Below are positions 26,695 to 35,403 of a stretch of DNA of 56,403 nucleotides, piece by piece (position 1 is the first letter of the stretch; each line of letters starts with the position of its first letter). The translations under genes and the position numbers were made by a program. This DNA is from Anaerolineales bacterium. GTDB taxonomy: Bacteria > Chloroflexota > Anaerolineae > Anaerolineales > UBA4823. The stretch covers positions 1 through 56,403 of the forward strand of contig JAGVAD010000027.1 of assembly GCA_020060465.1 (NCBI GenBank). The letters run 5' to 3'. Below the pieces are notes generated by a model, which worked only from the letters and a program-made list of their open reading frames with translations, had not been told where the DNA came from and made no database searches.

Positions 26695-27072
26695 CTATTC
26701 GCTCTCCGATGCAGACACTGACCTTGGAGAATCATCGCTTGGGAGGCGATGCTCCAGGGCATTCACCCGCGCCAGGAAGGCTGCCAGCAGGATAGCCGCC
26801 CAGCCAAACACGGCAAATAACACAAACAACGCCGCCCACAAATAGGCTGTCCACCCCACCTCGCCGCGGCGCGCTCCAATGAACGCCGTCAACCCCAGCA
26901 GACCCATCCCTACACCGGAGAGCAGACCGGAGGCAATCAGGCGGCGCAAGGCATTCCCCACCCACTCACGGCGCAGCACGTGCTGCTGGCGAACGCGGCG
27001 TTCAAATGTATACAGACCGCTGAAAGAGACCAGCAGTCCGACCAGAAACAACGCAGAAGCGAAGTAGATCAT
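26695..27072 (-). CDS. Hypothetical membrane protein, three hydrophobic segments
   Basis: A 125-residue protein with hydrophobic segments at about 3-21, 47-68 and 76-100, separated by a basic stretch (ERRVRQQHVLRREW). The C-terminus is polar and Ser-rich. It is followed downstream by the convergent lipoprotein gene and preceded by another small membrane-protein gene 51 bases away, likely in the same transcript. No known family. Confidence 0.6.
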   Translation of the reverse strand: MIYFASALFLVGLLVSFSGLYTFERRVRQQHVLRREWVGNALRRLIASGLLSGVGMGLLGLTAFIGARRGEVGWTAYLWAALFVLFAVFGWAAILLAAFLARVNALEHRLPSDDSPRSVSASESE

Positions 27073-27122
27073 TCCTGTGATGTAGAACAGGGTTTACCCT
27101 ACCGCGCCGACTGAGAATAGGG

Positions 27123-27494
27123 TCAATCCTGTTCTAAGCTCCTTCCACTGAGCACCCACAAGCCCAACATCATACCCACGCCGGGCAACAGAGTATAGAA
27201 TAACATGGCTGCTACGAGGCCGCCGTTAAACCATAGGTGAAACGGGGCAGCGATCAGCGCCAGCAGAAACAACGGCATGACCGCTCGGAATACCGTTTCA
27301 GCCTGGCGAGCGTATGTCCACCAATAGACCAGGAAGAAAATCAAAGCGATAAAAAATGTCAAGGCATAACCGCCTATGCCCAAGCCACCCAGCAGGCTGA
27401 ACTGCCAGGCACCCAGCGCCAACGCGCCGATAGAGATAACCAAAACCGGCAGTGGATATTTTTGAATCCAGGATAACATGAGACCGCCCCACAA
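27123..27494 (-). CDS. Hypothetical membrane protein, four hydrophobic segments
   Basis: A 123-residue membrane protein (118 if Met6 at 27479 is the true start). Hydrophobic segments occupy roughly residues 12-28, 33-56, 70-90 and 95-115. Neither start has a clear ribosome site. It probably forms a two-gene unit with the downstream membrane protein. No family or function is recognised. Confidence 0.58.
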   Translation of the reverse strand: MWGGLMLSWIQKYPLPVLVISIGALALGAWQFSLLGGLGIGGYALTFFIALIFFLVYWWTYARQAETVFRAVMPLFLLALIAAPFHLWFNGGLVAAMLFYTLLPGVGMMLGLWVLSGRSLEQD

Positions 27495-27702
27495 TAGCTT
27501 CTTATAGAGAATGTTCAGAAACCGTGTTCCTCATCCATCCTCCCTGTACGCCCCTGAACCCCTGGGGGTGAGGGTTAGGAGGAGGAGAGTTCTCAAATGA
27601 ATATTGTATGAGCTGTAATTCATATAGCTTTATGTCATTGCCTCGCGCCGAGGCTATTATGCCACAGGATGATGAATTTAGGCGGATTCAATAAATAATT
27701 TA

Positions 27703-27731
27703 TTGACTCTGAAAGGTATATCTGCTAAATT
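27703..27731 (+). promoter_or_regulatory. Putative promoter for the M4 peptidase gene
   Basis: TTGACT (27703-27708), a 17-base spacer and TAAATT (27726-27731) form a fair sigma-70-like promoter in an AT-rich stretch. The leader to the ATG at 27942 would be about 200 bases. The rest of the 447-base gap (27495-27941) contains no gene that could be supported. Confidence 0.45.
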
Positions 27732-27941
27732 TAATTGTAGAGTTTCATGCCTAAACGAGCGCGGCGCGTTTATTGTTCACTTGCGGCATTTCAGTTCGCA
27801 TCTTAGTAAAGTAGCGGGGGGAGCAGCGAAATCGAGATCCAACGCAGCGCTTCGAACATTTCACTTCATTATTGTCCAGGGGGCAAACATTTGAGAGCCG
27901 TGCGCAGATGAACCATTTAAGGACAGGGAAAGGAGGGCTTC

Positions 27942-30900
27942 ATGAATTCGACCACGGCCAGACCCCTTTATTGGATTATCTTACTGGTATTTGCTATTGG
28001 TCTCTTGGGCGCGCCAGCTCAGGCGCAAACTCCAGGAGACGACCCAGGACCGGGGGAACCCAACCCGGCTTTCTCTGATTCGGTCGGACCAGCCGCGCAA
28101 CTTGACCCCGATTGGCAAATCGAATATCACGCCGTCACCGGCAAAGCGCGCTTTTTAAGCACGCGCTCCGGCGCATCCATCCTGCAGCCGCAGGCGTTGG
28201 CTGCCGATGCAACCGCGGAGGACGCCGCCCGTCAATTCTTATCTGCTTACGGCGAGCTGTTTGGTTTGAAAGACGCAGGGGAATCGCTCCGCCTGATAAA
28301 GAGCAAAACCGATGAACAGGAGCGCGAATTTGTGCGCTTCCAGCAGGTGCAAGGCGGTATACCCATATTGGGCGGCGAATTGATTGTCGAACTGGACGCG
28401 CAGAAGAACGTCGCCGCGGTGATTGGCGAGGCGCTGCCCGAAGCCGGGGTGAATCTTCGCCCACGGGTCAGCGCCGAGGCAGCGCGTACATCAGCCCTGC
28501 AAGCCATCGCTAAACAATATGAGCTGCTCATCGAAGAGCTGGAGGCAGATGAGCCAACGTTGTGGATTTACGACCCTGCTTTGCTGGACGCTGCCTCCGT
28601 CTCGAAGGCTGCGCTGGTTTGGCGTACAGAAGTGCGCGGCAAGCAACGTCTGGACATTCGTGAACTGACGCTGGTGGATGCCCAAATAGGCGCGTTGGCG
28701 TTGCACTTCAACCAGGTGGATGCCGCCCGCTACCGCATTGTGTACGACAACGCCAACGACTATACCCGCGGCTTGCCAGGGACAGCGGTAATGCGTCAGG
28801 AAGGCGGTGCAGCAACGGGCATTCTGGATGTGGATAACGCTTACGATTACATGGGCTTCACCTACGATTACTATTCCAGCCGCTACAGTCGAGATGGAAT
28901 TGATAATAAAGGCATGAAAATGGTCGCCACGGTGCGCTATTGCCCCAACTCAACCTCTTGCCCGTATGCCAACGCGTTTTGGAATAGCTCGCAGATGGTC
29001 TTTGGCGCCGGCTATGCCTCGGCAGACGATGTGATGGCGCATGAATTGACACACGGCGTGACCGAACACGAATCCGGACTGTTTTACTACATGCAATCCG
29101 GCGCCATTAACGAGTCTTTCTCCGACATCTGGGGGGAATTGGTAGATTTAGCCTACACCAACGGCCTCGATAACGACTCCTCTGGTGTGCGCTGGCAGAT
29201 GGGCGAAGACATCCCCGGCGGTGCTATCCGCAGTATGAGCAACCCGCCTGCCTTCAGCGACCCCGACCGCATGGGCAGCGTCTACTATTACTGCGGCGGC
29301 GGCGATAACGGCGGCGTCCACATCAATAGCGGCGTGGGCAACAAGGCTGCCTTTTTGTTGAGCGACGGCGGGACGTTCAACGGCTATACCGTCTCTGGCA
29401 TTGGGCTGGAAAAAACCGGCCATATCTGGTATTACGCAGCAACCAATTTATTGACCTCCGCCGCAGATTACAAAGACCTGGCAGTCGCCTTGAGCCAATC
29501 TTGCCAGAGCCAGATCGGCCAATATGGCATCGCCGAGGCCGACTGCAGCGCCCTGCACGAGGTGATTGCTGCCGTGGAAATGACGAGTCAACCAGCCTGT
29601 GCCGCACCGCACGCCCCTTTGTGTAACAGCTATGGTTACGCATCCGAGTTCAATGGCAGTGTAAGTAGCTTCACCTCAGTAAACGGCCTCTGGTGGGCGG
29701 ATAGCAACTACTTGAATACCAACGGCGTTGCAAGCGAATGGGCTTCAGTCTATCGCAACTATCCCATTGGAGATGGAGAGTTCACCGTTTCCATGAAACG
29801 CCAGGGCTGCGATGGCTGCGCCAATGGCATTGTGCTACGTGGCGCGCCTTATCCCCTCGGCGACGAAAAGATCTGGAACAACGGCTATTTCTTTGCTTAC
29901 ACTCGCAATCGGGCTGTGGAAGTCTTTTATCAGGACGGCGCGAACTGGAGTTGGCTGCAAACTTGGTCCAATCACGAAGCAGTCAACGGCGGCGACGCCT
30001 GGAACACGCTGCGAGTGGTGACGCAAGGCGGCAGGATTGAATTCTACATCAACGATAAATTGATCTGGGCCGGCGCGGATGAGCGCTTCCGCGTTGGAAA
30101 CAGCGGTGTATTGATGTATCGCAGCGCGGATAGCACTGGCGATTTGCTGCAAGTGGATTACGCCCGTCTGAACGGGGGTTCGCCCATCACTTTATACAAA
30201 GATACCATGGAGAATCCAGCCAATGGCAGTTGGTTTCAGGGCGTGATCTCTGGTGGGCGCGGCTGGTATCATCCCAACAGCGGCAACCCCTTTGACTTCG
30301 ACGCCAGCAGTGCCAGCAGCGGCATCTATAACTTGTGGGGGTACGACCAGCCCACAGTGAACGATGTATATGTAAGCATGGCACAGAGCGTCAATCTGCC
30401 CGCAGGAAAAACCGCCTATCTGCACTTCAACCATACCTATTCCTTCGAGGGCACACCAAGCAACGCCTACGACGGTGGCGTGCTGGAATACAGCACCAAC
30501 GGAGGTTCAAGCTGGAGCGACGCCGGATCGTTGTTCGACTTCAACGGGTATAACGCCACCATTCGAACTGGGTTTAGCAATCCCCTGGGCGGCCGGGCGG
30601 GCTTTGGCGGGGCGAGCAATGGGCCCATCTCCAGCCGCTTGAACTTAGGGACTCTGGCTGGTCAGTCTGTCCGCTTCCGCTACCGCATTGGTTCCGACTC
30701 ATCTAACGACGGGTATGGCTGGTTCGTGGATGACGTGCACCTCTACACCTGCGCACAGCAATCCTACGAAGTGCATTTGCCATTGGCGTTCAAGTCCGGT
30801 GGTGGAATCGGCTCCTTCCACTCTTCCTTCAGCGGCACAAGCCCCGGCTGGACGACGCAGGCTGGTTCATGGTGGAGCGATCCGCAGCAATATATCACCA

Positions 30901-31457
30901 ACGGCACACCCTCTCAGTACTCTTCATCGGCTTTTACCCTCAGCGATTATGCCAACCTGGCGGTAGAAGCGCGCTTCAAGCGTGTTGGCTGCACCACCTG
31001 CACCAACCGCATCCTGATCCGCGGGACGCCGACGCCGTTTGGAAGCGCCAATATCTGGAACCAGTACTATGCATTCGCTTATTCAGGCGATGGATATTAT
31101 TCGGTGTGGAAACGCAGCGGCGGGACTTCAACCGCCTTACAAAGTTGGACAGCCAGCTCCGCGATTAAGGCCGGCGAAGCCTGGAACTGGCTGCGCGTCT
31201 ACGCCAACGGCACCACGCTCCAATTCTACATCAACGGAACGTTGGTATGGAGCGGAACCGACAGCACGCTTACCAACGGTAAAGTGGGCATAGAAATGTA
31301 TGGCGGCACCGGCTGGGATCAGTTCGAAGCCGACTGGGTGCAGGTCACTTCTTTTGGCAGCAGTCTGATGGAGGACATCTTTCCCACTTTGCCCTTGCCC
31401 GGCGATGGCAGCGGCTTAAGCCCCGCCATAGGCGGCGACGAAGCGCATTCGCCCTAG
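27942..31457 (+). CDS. Large secreted M4 (thermolysin) family metallopeptidase with duplicated C-terminal LamG-like domains
   Basis: A 1171-residue exported enzyme. A signal peptide (ending near APAQAQ) is followed by an FTP-type propeptide (about 60-250), then the catalytic domain with HELTH (His367, Glu368, His371) and the third ligand Glu391 in AINESFSD, 20 residues later as in thermolysin. The C-terminal half has two copies of a sheet domain (about 564-742 and 956-1136), each with a CxxC pair (GCDGCANGIVLRG and GCTTCTNRILIRG), flanking a jelly-roll/MAM-like domain. These probably bind carbohydrate or cell surfaces. The ATG is supported by AAAGGAGG. It would degrade external protein, feeding the peptide importer. 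Confidence 0.93.
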   Translation: MNSTTARPLYWIILLVFAIGLLGAPAQAQTPGDDPGPGEPNPAFSDSVGPAAQLDPDWQIEYHAVTGKARFLSTRSGASILQPQALAADATAEDAARQFLSAYGELFGLKDAGESLRLIKSKTDEQEREFVRFQQVQGGIPILGGELIVELDAQKNVAAVIGEALPEAGVNLRPRVSAEAARTSALQAIAKQYELLIEELEADEPTLWIYDPALLDAASVSKAALVWRTEVRGKQRLDIRELTLVDAQIGALALHFNQVDAARYRIVYDNANDYTRGLPGTAVMRQEGGAATGILDVDNAYDYMGFTYDYYSSRYSRDGIDNKGMKMVATVRYCPNSTSCPYANAFWNSSQMVFGAGYASADDVMAHELTHGVTEHESGLFYYMQSGAINESFSDIWGELVDLAYTNGLDNDSSGVRWQMGEDIPGGAIRSMSNPPAFSDPDRMGSVYYYCGGGDNGGVHINSGVGNKAAFLLSDGGTFNGYTVSGIGLEKTGHIWYYAATNLLTSAADYKDLAVALSQSCQSQIGQYGIAEADCSALHEVIAAVEMTSQPACAAPHAPLCNSYGYASEFNGSVSSFTSVNGLWWADSNYLNTNGVASEWASVYRNYPIGDGEFTVSMKRQGCDGCANGIVLRGAPYPLGDEKIWNNGYFFAYTRNRAVEVFYQDGANWSWLQTWSNHEAVNGGDAWNTLRVVTQGGRIEFYINDKLIWAGADERFRVGNSGVLMYRSADSTGDLLQVDYARLNGGSPITLYKDTMENPANGSWFQGVISGGRGWYHPNSGNPFDFDASSASSGIYNLWGYDQPTVNDVYVSMAQSVNLPAGKTAYLHFNHTYSFEGTPSNAYDGGVLEYSTNGGSSWSDAGSLFDFNGYNATIRTGFSNPLGGRAGFGGASNGPISSRLNLGTLAGQSVRFRYRIGSDSSNDGYGWFVDDVHLYTCAQQSYEVHLPLAFKSGGGIGSFHSSFSGTSPGWTTQAGSWWSDPQQYITNGTPSQYSSSAFTLSDYANLAVEARFKRVGCTTCTNRILIRGTPTPFGSANIWNQYYAFAYSGDGYYSVWKRSGGTSTALQSWTASSAIKAGEAWNWLRVYANGTTLQFYINGTLVWSGTDSTLTNGKVGIEMYGGTGWDQFEADWVQVTSFGSSLMEDIFPTLPLPGDGSGLSPAIGGDEAHSP

Positions 31458-31472
31458 ATTCCTAAACCTTGC

Positions 31473-31500
31473 AGCAGGTCGCGCGGAAGCGCGACCTGCT
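31473..31500 (+). terminator. Stem-loop after the M4 peptidase gene (no U-tract)
   Basis: AGCAGGTCGCGC and GCGCGACCTGCT form a perfect 12-pair stem closed by GGAA, a GNRA-type tetraloop, 15 bases after the stop. No T-run follows, so it more likely blocks 3' exonucleases than terminates by itself. Confidence 0.6.
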
Positions 31501-31816
31501 ACGAGAGTGGTTATAGGCAACAAGATTTTCACGCCGCAGCTCGCCAGAAGCGCGACGTTCGATGCTCCAAAAACTACGAGAGACATGATTATGAGTTCCG
31601 CAGCGTCCATAACCCCACAGGTTGGCGCGACGCACTGGTCAATGGTTTAGGGACACTGTTTCCAAGCGAAACAAAAAAAGAATAGCGGGGCGCAAAATGG
31701 CTGCATCCACCGATGAGCCGTTGCGCCGATAGTTGCCTTGAGGATCAGAGTAATAGAGAACCGCCCCGCCGTCGCAACCGCAAGACATTGGGGCAGGTTA
31801 TTCCCTTCACACCAGT
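31501..31816. other. Intergenic region without recognised genes
   Basis: About 316 bases between the convergent M4 peptidase and RNA-binding protein genes. Fragments of the preceding hairpin (GAAGCGCGAC and CTACGAGAG) recur once near 31545-31590. No coding potential, tRNA or transposon end was seen. Confidence 0.35.
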
Positions 31817-32170
31817 TTAATAGCGCCGAGAGCCGCCGCCGCGCCGATTGCGGTCGCGATTGCCTCCGCCACTGCCGCCACGCCCGCCGCCGCGTGCATC
31901 GAAGCGCGAATAAGAACGCTCTTCCGGCGGGCGAGCGATGTTCACCTTGATCTCCCGTTCACCGACGCGCGTCCCGTTTAGCTGCTTAATCGCTTGTTCG
32001 GCTTCACTTTGCGAACCCATCTCGACGAAGGCAAACCCCTTCGAGCGCCCCGTATCGCGGTCCTTGATCAACGAGACCGAAACCACCGTCCCGGCCTGTC
32101 CGAACAATGAACGCAGATCGTCCTCCGTGGTGCTGTAAGAGAGATTGCCAACATATAACTTTGTATCCAT
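31817..32170 (-). CDS. RRM-domain RNA-binding protein with Gly/Arg-rich tail
   Basis: A 117-residue protein: one RRM (about 1-80) with RNP2 KLYVGNLSYS and RNP1 KGFAFVEM, followed by an Arg/Gly-rich tail (RGGGRGGSGGGNRDRNRR) as in cyanobacterial cold-inducible Rbp proteins. Such proteins bind single-stranded RNA and act as chaperones or help mRNA localisation. The ATG at 32170 is preceded by GGGAGA. Its leader contains an intrinsic terminator hairpin starting 37 bases upstream, which suggests expression is controlled by attenuation. Confidence 0.92.
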   Translation of the reverse strand: MDTKLYVGNLSYSTTEDDLRSLFGQAGTVVSVSLIKDRDTGRSKGFAFVEMGSQSEAEQAIKQLNGTRVGEREIKVNIARPPEERSYSRFDARGGGRGGSGGGNRDRNRRGGGSRRY

Positions 32171-32196
32171 TCCTGGTCTCCCGTTTGAATTGATTG

Positions 32197-32233
32197 AAAA
32201 CAAAAACCGCCGGCCCTTTATTAGGACCGGCGG
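32197..32233 (-). terminator. Intrinsic terminator after the PAC2 gene, inside the RRM gene leader
   Basis: On the minus strand CCGCCGGTCC pairs with GGGCCGGCGG (10 pairs with one G-U) around TAATAAA and is followed by TTTTTGTTTT. It lies 45 bases after the PAC2 stop and 27-63 bases before the RRM gene start. No room for a promoter remains between its T-tract and the RRM ribosome site. Confidence 0.85.
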
Positions 32234-32265
32234 ACATGCACAAATCCTAGAGCAAGATCACAGTT

Positions 32266-32271
32266 ATTATA
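32266..32271 (-). promoter_or_regulatory. -10 box TATAAT for the RRM gene
   Basis: A perfect TATAAT lies directly after the PAC2 stop on the minus strand. Transcription from it would begin near 32259 and run through the terminator hairpin before reaching the RRM start codon. No strong -35 box is seen. Confidence 0.45.
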
Positions 32272-32277
32272 TCACTC

Positions 32278-33255
32278 TTATTCGGGTTCGTCATCCAATT
32301 TATCGAACAGGCTGCGCAGTTTTTCCTCCCAAAAATCGTCATCTGGGGTGAATGGTCGCTCCTCGAAGGCATCTGTCAGGCGTTGGAGATACTCGCGCAC
32401 GCCCAAATGCGGCGCAGCCTGATCAATTTCCGCCACCTTTTCGTCCATGGCTTGTAAAAGCTGGCGGCTGCGCTGTTCCAGGTCGCTCAGGTCAATCTGC
32501 AGACCGAGCATGTGGTTGATGCGGCGCATCACGCTCAGCCATGCCATGAAATCATTTTCGATGCGCACCACGCCGGCTACCCCGGCTACGGTAGAGAAAT
32601 CGTAAGATGGCACAAAAGCGTAGAAGCCGGTGAATTCCAGGTTTTGCTCACCAGCGCGGCGACACAGATAAGAACCAATGCTGGCGCCGCCGTGATAATC
32701 CGACAGGTTCACCGCCAGGCGACGCATCTCGGCGCGCTGACGCGCATGGCTGACAATCGCGTGCACGGGTCGCTCCAGTTGATACGGCAGCTCGCCATAC
32801 ACCCCGCCCAGGCTGATAATCCGCCGGACTTTGAGCGTGCGGGCGATATGCAGCACAGAGGCGGCGTAGCGCTCGATATCCAAATGCGGCTCATCACCCA
32901 CCAAAATTACCAGTCCCCGCTGCTCATCGCCGCTGTAGAACAGTTCATTGCGCGGCGTCTCCAATGCTTCTGGCACACCCTGATTAAAGCGCACTACCGG
33001 TCGCAGCAGATCGTGCGTGCCGGGGAGCTGGAACAAATAAAAACCCTCGGAATGGATCGTCCCAATGGGATGAGCATGGGTATGTTGGATAAGATATTTA
33101 GGCAAACCCGAAGAAACCGATCCGGCGTCTGCCCACTGACGCCAGCCAGCCAGGAGATAGATCTCATGCGCTTCAGGGGTCTCCCAAAGCTCCACCGCCA
33201 GGCCAGTACGAGCAGTCGTTTTGCGCCTGGATTTCGGAGAAGGTTCATCCATCAT
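32278..33255 (-). CDS. PAC2 family protein (proteasome assembly chaperone-like)
   Basis: A 325-residue protein of the PAC2 superfamily, with the typical blocks LLAGWRQWADAGSVSSGLP, IHSEGFYLFQLPG, LVILVGDEPHLDIERYA and RRIISLGGVYGELP. In eukaryotes and archaea PAC2 proteins assist proteasome assembly; the bacterial role is unknown. The frame stays open 72 codons further upstream, but a perfect TATAAT six bases before the ATG pair at 33255/33252 shows where transcription starts, so the shorter form is taken. The message would be leaderless. Confidence 0.85.
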   Translation of the reverse strand: MMDEPSPKSRRKTTARTGLAVELWETPEAHEIYLLAGWRQWADAGSVSSGLPKYLIQHTHAHPIGTIHSEGFYLFQLPGTHDLLRPVVRFNQGVPEALETPRNELFYSGDEQRGLVILVGDEPHLDIERYAASVLHIARTLKVRRIISLGGVYGELPYQLERPVHAIVSHARQRAEMRRLAVNLSDYHGGASIGSYLCRRAGEQNLEFTGFYAFVPSYDFSTVAGVAGVVRIENDFMAWLSVMRRINHMLGLQIDLSDLEQRSRQLLQAMDEKVAEIDQAAPHLGVREYLQRLTDAFEERPFTPDDDFWEEKLRSLFDKLDDEPE

Positions 33256-33261
33256 AACTTT

Positions 33262-33267
33262 ATTATA
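33262..33267 (-). promoter_or_regulatory. -10 box TATAAT 6 bases before the PAC2 ATG
   Basis: The minus strand reads CTATAATAAAGTTATGATG: the six-base discriminator ends exactly at the A of the start codon, the place where transcription would begin. This predicts a leaderless mRNA. Confidence 0.6.
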
Positions 33268-33383
33268 GCACACGGATATTCCCATGAATGAACGGCGAGG
33301 CTTCAATCTTATTCTGGTTTTTCCCTTGTCGAATAGGCAGAATTGGGGCATACTAAGATAGTAAATCCCCAGGAGGTACTGCG

Positions 33384-33797
33384 ATGTCTGAGAACCGATC
33401 CGATGAAGAAAACCTGCGGCAGGAGTTTGAGGCTCTGGGCAAAAATCTGGTCGAAGCGCTGCGCTCGGCATGGGAGGCGCCAGAGAGCCGCCGCCTGCGC
33501 GAGGAGATGACCAGCAGCCTGGCCGAACTGGGCGTAACGCTAAAGCGCGAAGCCGAATTCCTGGCGAACAGCCCAGCCGCTCAGCAAGCGCGCCAAGGCG
33601 TGGAGCAGGTGGGCGAAAAACTGCGCGCTCCCGAAGTCCATCAAAAAGTTCGCACAGAGCTGGTCAGCGCTCTGCAAAACCTGAATCAGGAACTGCAAAA
33701 GGTGATCGAGCGCTGGCAAGCTTCGCCGGGCGACGCTGCGGCATCCGGTACACAGACGGATGAGCCCCACAACGATAATCCAGAAGGGATTGGCTGA
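33384..33797 (+). CDS. Hypothetical helical (coiled-coil) protein
   Basis: A 137-residue acidic, probably cytoplasmic protein without membrane segments. The sequence is almost wholly helical with heptad-like patterns (NLRQEFEALGKNLVEALRSA, VHQKVRTELVSALQNLNQEL) and a disordered C-terminal tail. AGGAGG stands 8 bases before the ATG. It starts a compact run of genes that includes a small membrane protein, a GerW-like protein and a lipid synthase. No known family. Confidence 0.68.
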   Translation: MSENRSDEENLRQEFEALGKNLVEALRSAWEAPESRRLREEMTSSLAELGVTLKREAEFLANSPAAQQARQGVEQVGEKLRAPEVHQKVRTELVSALQNLNQELQKVIERWQASPGDAAASGTQTDEPHNDNPEGIG

Positions 33798-33800
33798 GCG

Positions 33801-34100
33801 ATGCCAGCATGGTTGCAGATTGAAACTCACGCCGGGCAAACGCTGGACAACCGCGGCTGGCGGCTGACTCCGTTCGCCCAGTCATTGCGCATTCGCTGGC
33901 CGTTTCTGGGCGGCGGGCTGGTCTGGAACCGCCCTGTGTCTGTGCTGGCGGTCGCGCCAGATGGGCAGGAAAACGTGCTGCCGGTAACCGATGTCACACG
34001 GCAGATCGTTTGGACATTGTATGGACTGGCGCTGCTGGCTGCGCTGGTCGCCGGATTGGAAAGTCTGCGGTTGAAGCGGAGAGCCCGTCTTCAGCGATAA
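33801..34100 (+). CDS. Hypothetical protein with C-terminal membrane anchor
   Basis: A 99-residue protein with a polar N-terminal domain of about 65 residues and a single hydrophobic segment (about 68-88) followed by a basic end (LRLKRRARLQR). The first part would be exported if the basic end is cytoplasmic. It starts 3 bases after the upstream stop, indicating co-translation. No family recognised. Confidence 0.65.
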   Translation: MPAWLQIETHAGQTLDNRGWRLTPFAQSLRIRWPFLGGGLVWNRPVSVLAVAPDGQENVLPVTDVTRQIVWTLYGLALLAALVAGLESLRLKRRARLQR

Positions 34101-34146
34101 GCGCAGAGGTGAAACATCAGATGGACAATCTCAAGAGAGGTTAATC

Positions 34147-34611
34147 ATGAGCGACAAGAATGATATTCAAATTGAATCGTTTGACGAATATTCGCCGGCG
34201 AATGCCAATCCTGCAGGAGAAACGTTCGAGAATATTATTAACGGCTTTCTATCCGTAGCAGACGTGGAAGCGGTGTTCGGCGCGCCCGTCAAACAGCGAG
34301 ATACGATCATCATCCCCGCTGCCGAAGTGACCGCTGTGCTGGGCTTTGGGCTGGGAATGGGCAGCGACGTGGGCGGCGAAGACGGGAAGAAAGTTGACAG
34401 CGGCGCTGGCGGAGGTGGAGGCGGCAGCAGCGCCTCCCGTCCAGTAGCCGTAATCATATCCGACGCCCAGGGCGTGCGCGTCGAGCCAATCTTTGACCTG
34501 ACCAAAATTGCCCTGGCGGGCGTCACCGCAGCGGCGTTCGCCTTTGGCATGTTGGCGCGCCTGCGCAACCTGCGCCGCAATTACGAGGCTATAGAACGCA
34601 AACTGCGCTGA
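34147..34611 (+). CDS. GerW/YtfJ family protein with C-terminal membrane segment
   Basis: A 154-residue protein with the GerW signature: VFGAPVKQRDTIIIPAAEV, GFGLGMGSD, a glycine-rich loop and RPVAVIISDAQGVRVEPI. In Bacillus GerW is needed for spore germination, but homologues occur in many bacteria that do not form spores. A hydrophobic segment (about 124-140) near the C-terminus and a basic end suggest membrane attachment. It belongs to the same run as the two small genes upstream. An AGAGG ribosome site precedes the ATG. Confidence 0.85.
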   Translation: MSDKNDIQIESFDEYSPANANPAGETFENIINGFLSVADVEAVFGAPVKQRDTIIIPAAEVTAVLGFGLGMGSDVGGEDGKKVDSGAGGGGGGSSASRPVAVIISDAQGVRVEPIFDLTKIALAGVTAAAFAFGMLARLRNLRRNYEAIERKLR

Positions 34612-34687
34612 CCTTGACCGCAGCCCTTCACCGAGGGCAGCCGATCTGTCGCAAATCCAATCCATTATCCGTGAGGCGATCAATTTC

Positions 34688-35311
34688 GTGGAACAGGCAA
34701 AGGAAAAGAAGAACCCTCTTACTTTTACTGACTTAATGCGCACAACATTCAAAGGTGTGCTTGACCCCATTGCAGCGTTTCTCAATCGGCTGGGGCTGAT
34801 GCCCAACACCATGACCCTGCTGGGTCTGGCCGGAAACGCTATCGGAGCTTTCTTCCTGGCGCAGGGGCAAATGACCCTGGGCGGCGTTCTGATCTTGCTC
34901 ATGGGGCCAGTGGACGCGCTGGACGGGACGATGGCTCGATTGCGCGGCATGGCCGGCCAATTTGGCGCTTTTGTCGATTCGGTGACCGACCGCTATTCAG
35001 AACTGGTCATCTTCGGCGGCCTGTTATATTACTACGTCCGATCAGGCGACACGCTGGCTGTGATGGGCGTCTTCGCCGCTGCCGCTGGCTCAGTCCTGGT
35101 ATCTTATGTACGCGCTCGTGGGCAGTCGCTGGGATGGGATACCAAAGTAGGCATCTTGACGCGTCTGGAACGCTATCTTGTCCTGGCGCCGACATTGATC
35201 CTGAACGTTCCCCTGATCGGCGTTTGGATCATCGCCGTTTTCGCTAACTTTACTGCCCTGCAACGTATCCTGGATATACGTCGCCGGGCGCGGCAGGATG
35301 ATCCCTCCTGA
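34688..35311 (+). CDS. CDP-alcohol phosphatidyltransferase family protein
   Basis: A 207-residue integral membrane enzyme that transfers a phosphatidyl group from CDP-diacylglycerol to an alcohol. The family motif D-x2-DG-x2-AR-x8-G-x3-D-x3-D is complete in DALDGTMARLRG, GAFVDSVTDR. The acceptor (glycerol phosphate, inositol phosphate or other) cannot be told. The GTG start at 34688 is uncertain: the frame is open and protein-like (IIREAINFVEQAKEKK) back to near 34640 but lacks a standard start there. It precedes lgt, which uses phosphatidylglycerol as substrate, a sensible pairing. Confidence 0.85.
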   Translation: MEQAKEKKNPLTFTDLMRTTFKGVLDPIAAFLNRLGLMPNTMTLLGLAGNAIGAFFLAQGQMTLGGVLILLMGPVDALDGTMARLRGMAGQFGAFVDSVTDRYSELVIFGGLLYYYVRSGDTLAVMGVFAAAAGSVLVSYVRARGQSLGWDTKVGILTRLERYLVLAPTLILNVPLIGVWIIAVFANFTALQRILDIRRRARQDDPS

Positions 35312-35403
35312 CCCATCGCACATCCATCCGCGGCGGGTTTTCGTAATGCCTTGCCCATTGATATTTTCCTGGCGATAAGCCCAACAGATTATTTGAGGTG
35401 GAC

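Noticed and set aside
27875..27925. Possible third c-di-GMP riboswitch before the M4 peptidase gene (GGGGGCAAACATTTGAGAG)
   Set aside because: Only the GGCAAAC part fits. The GAAA-capped stem, the GACGCAAAG segment and the downstream CTAAAC and closing strands are missing or out of order.
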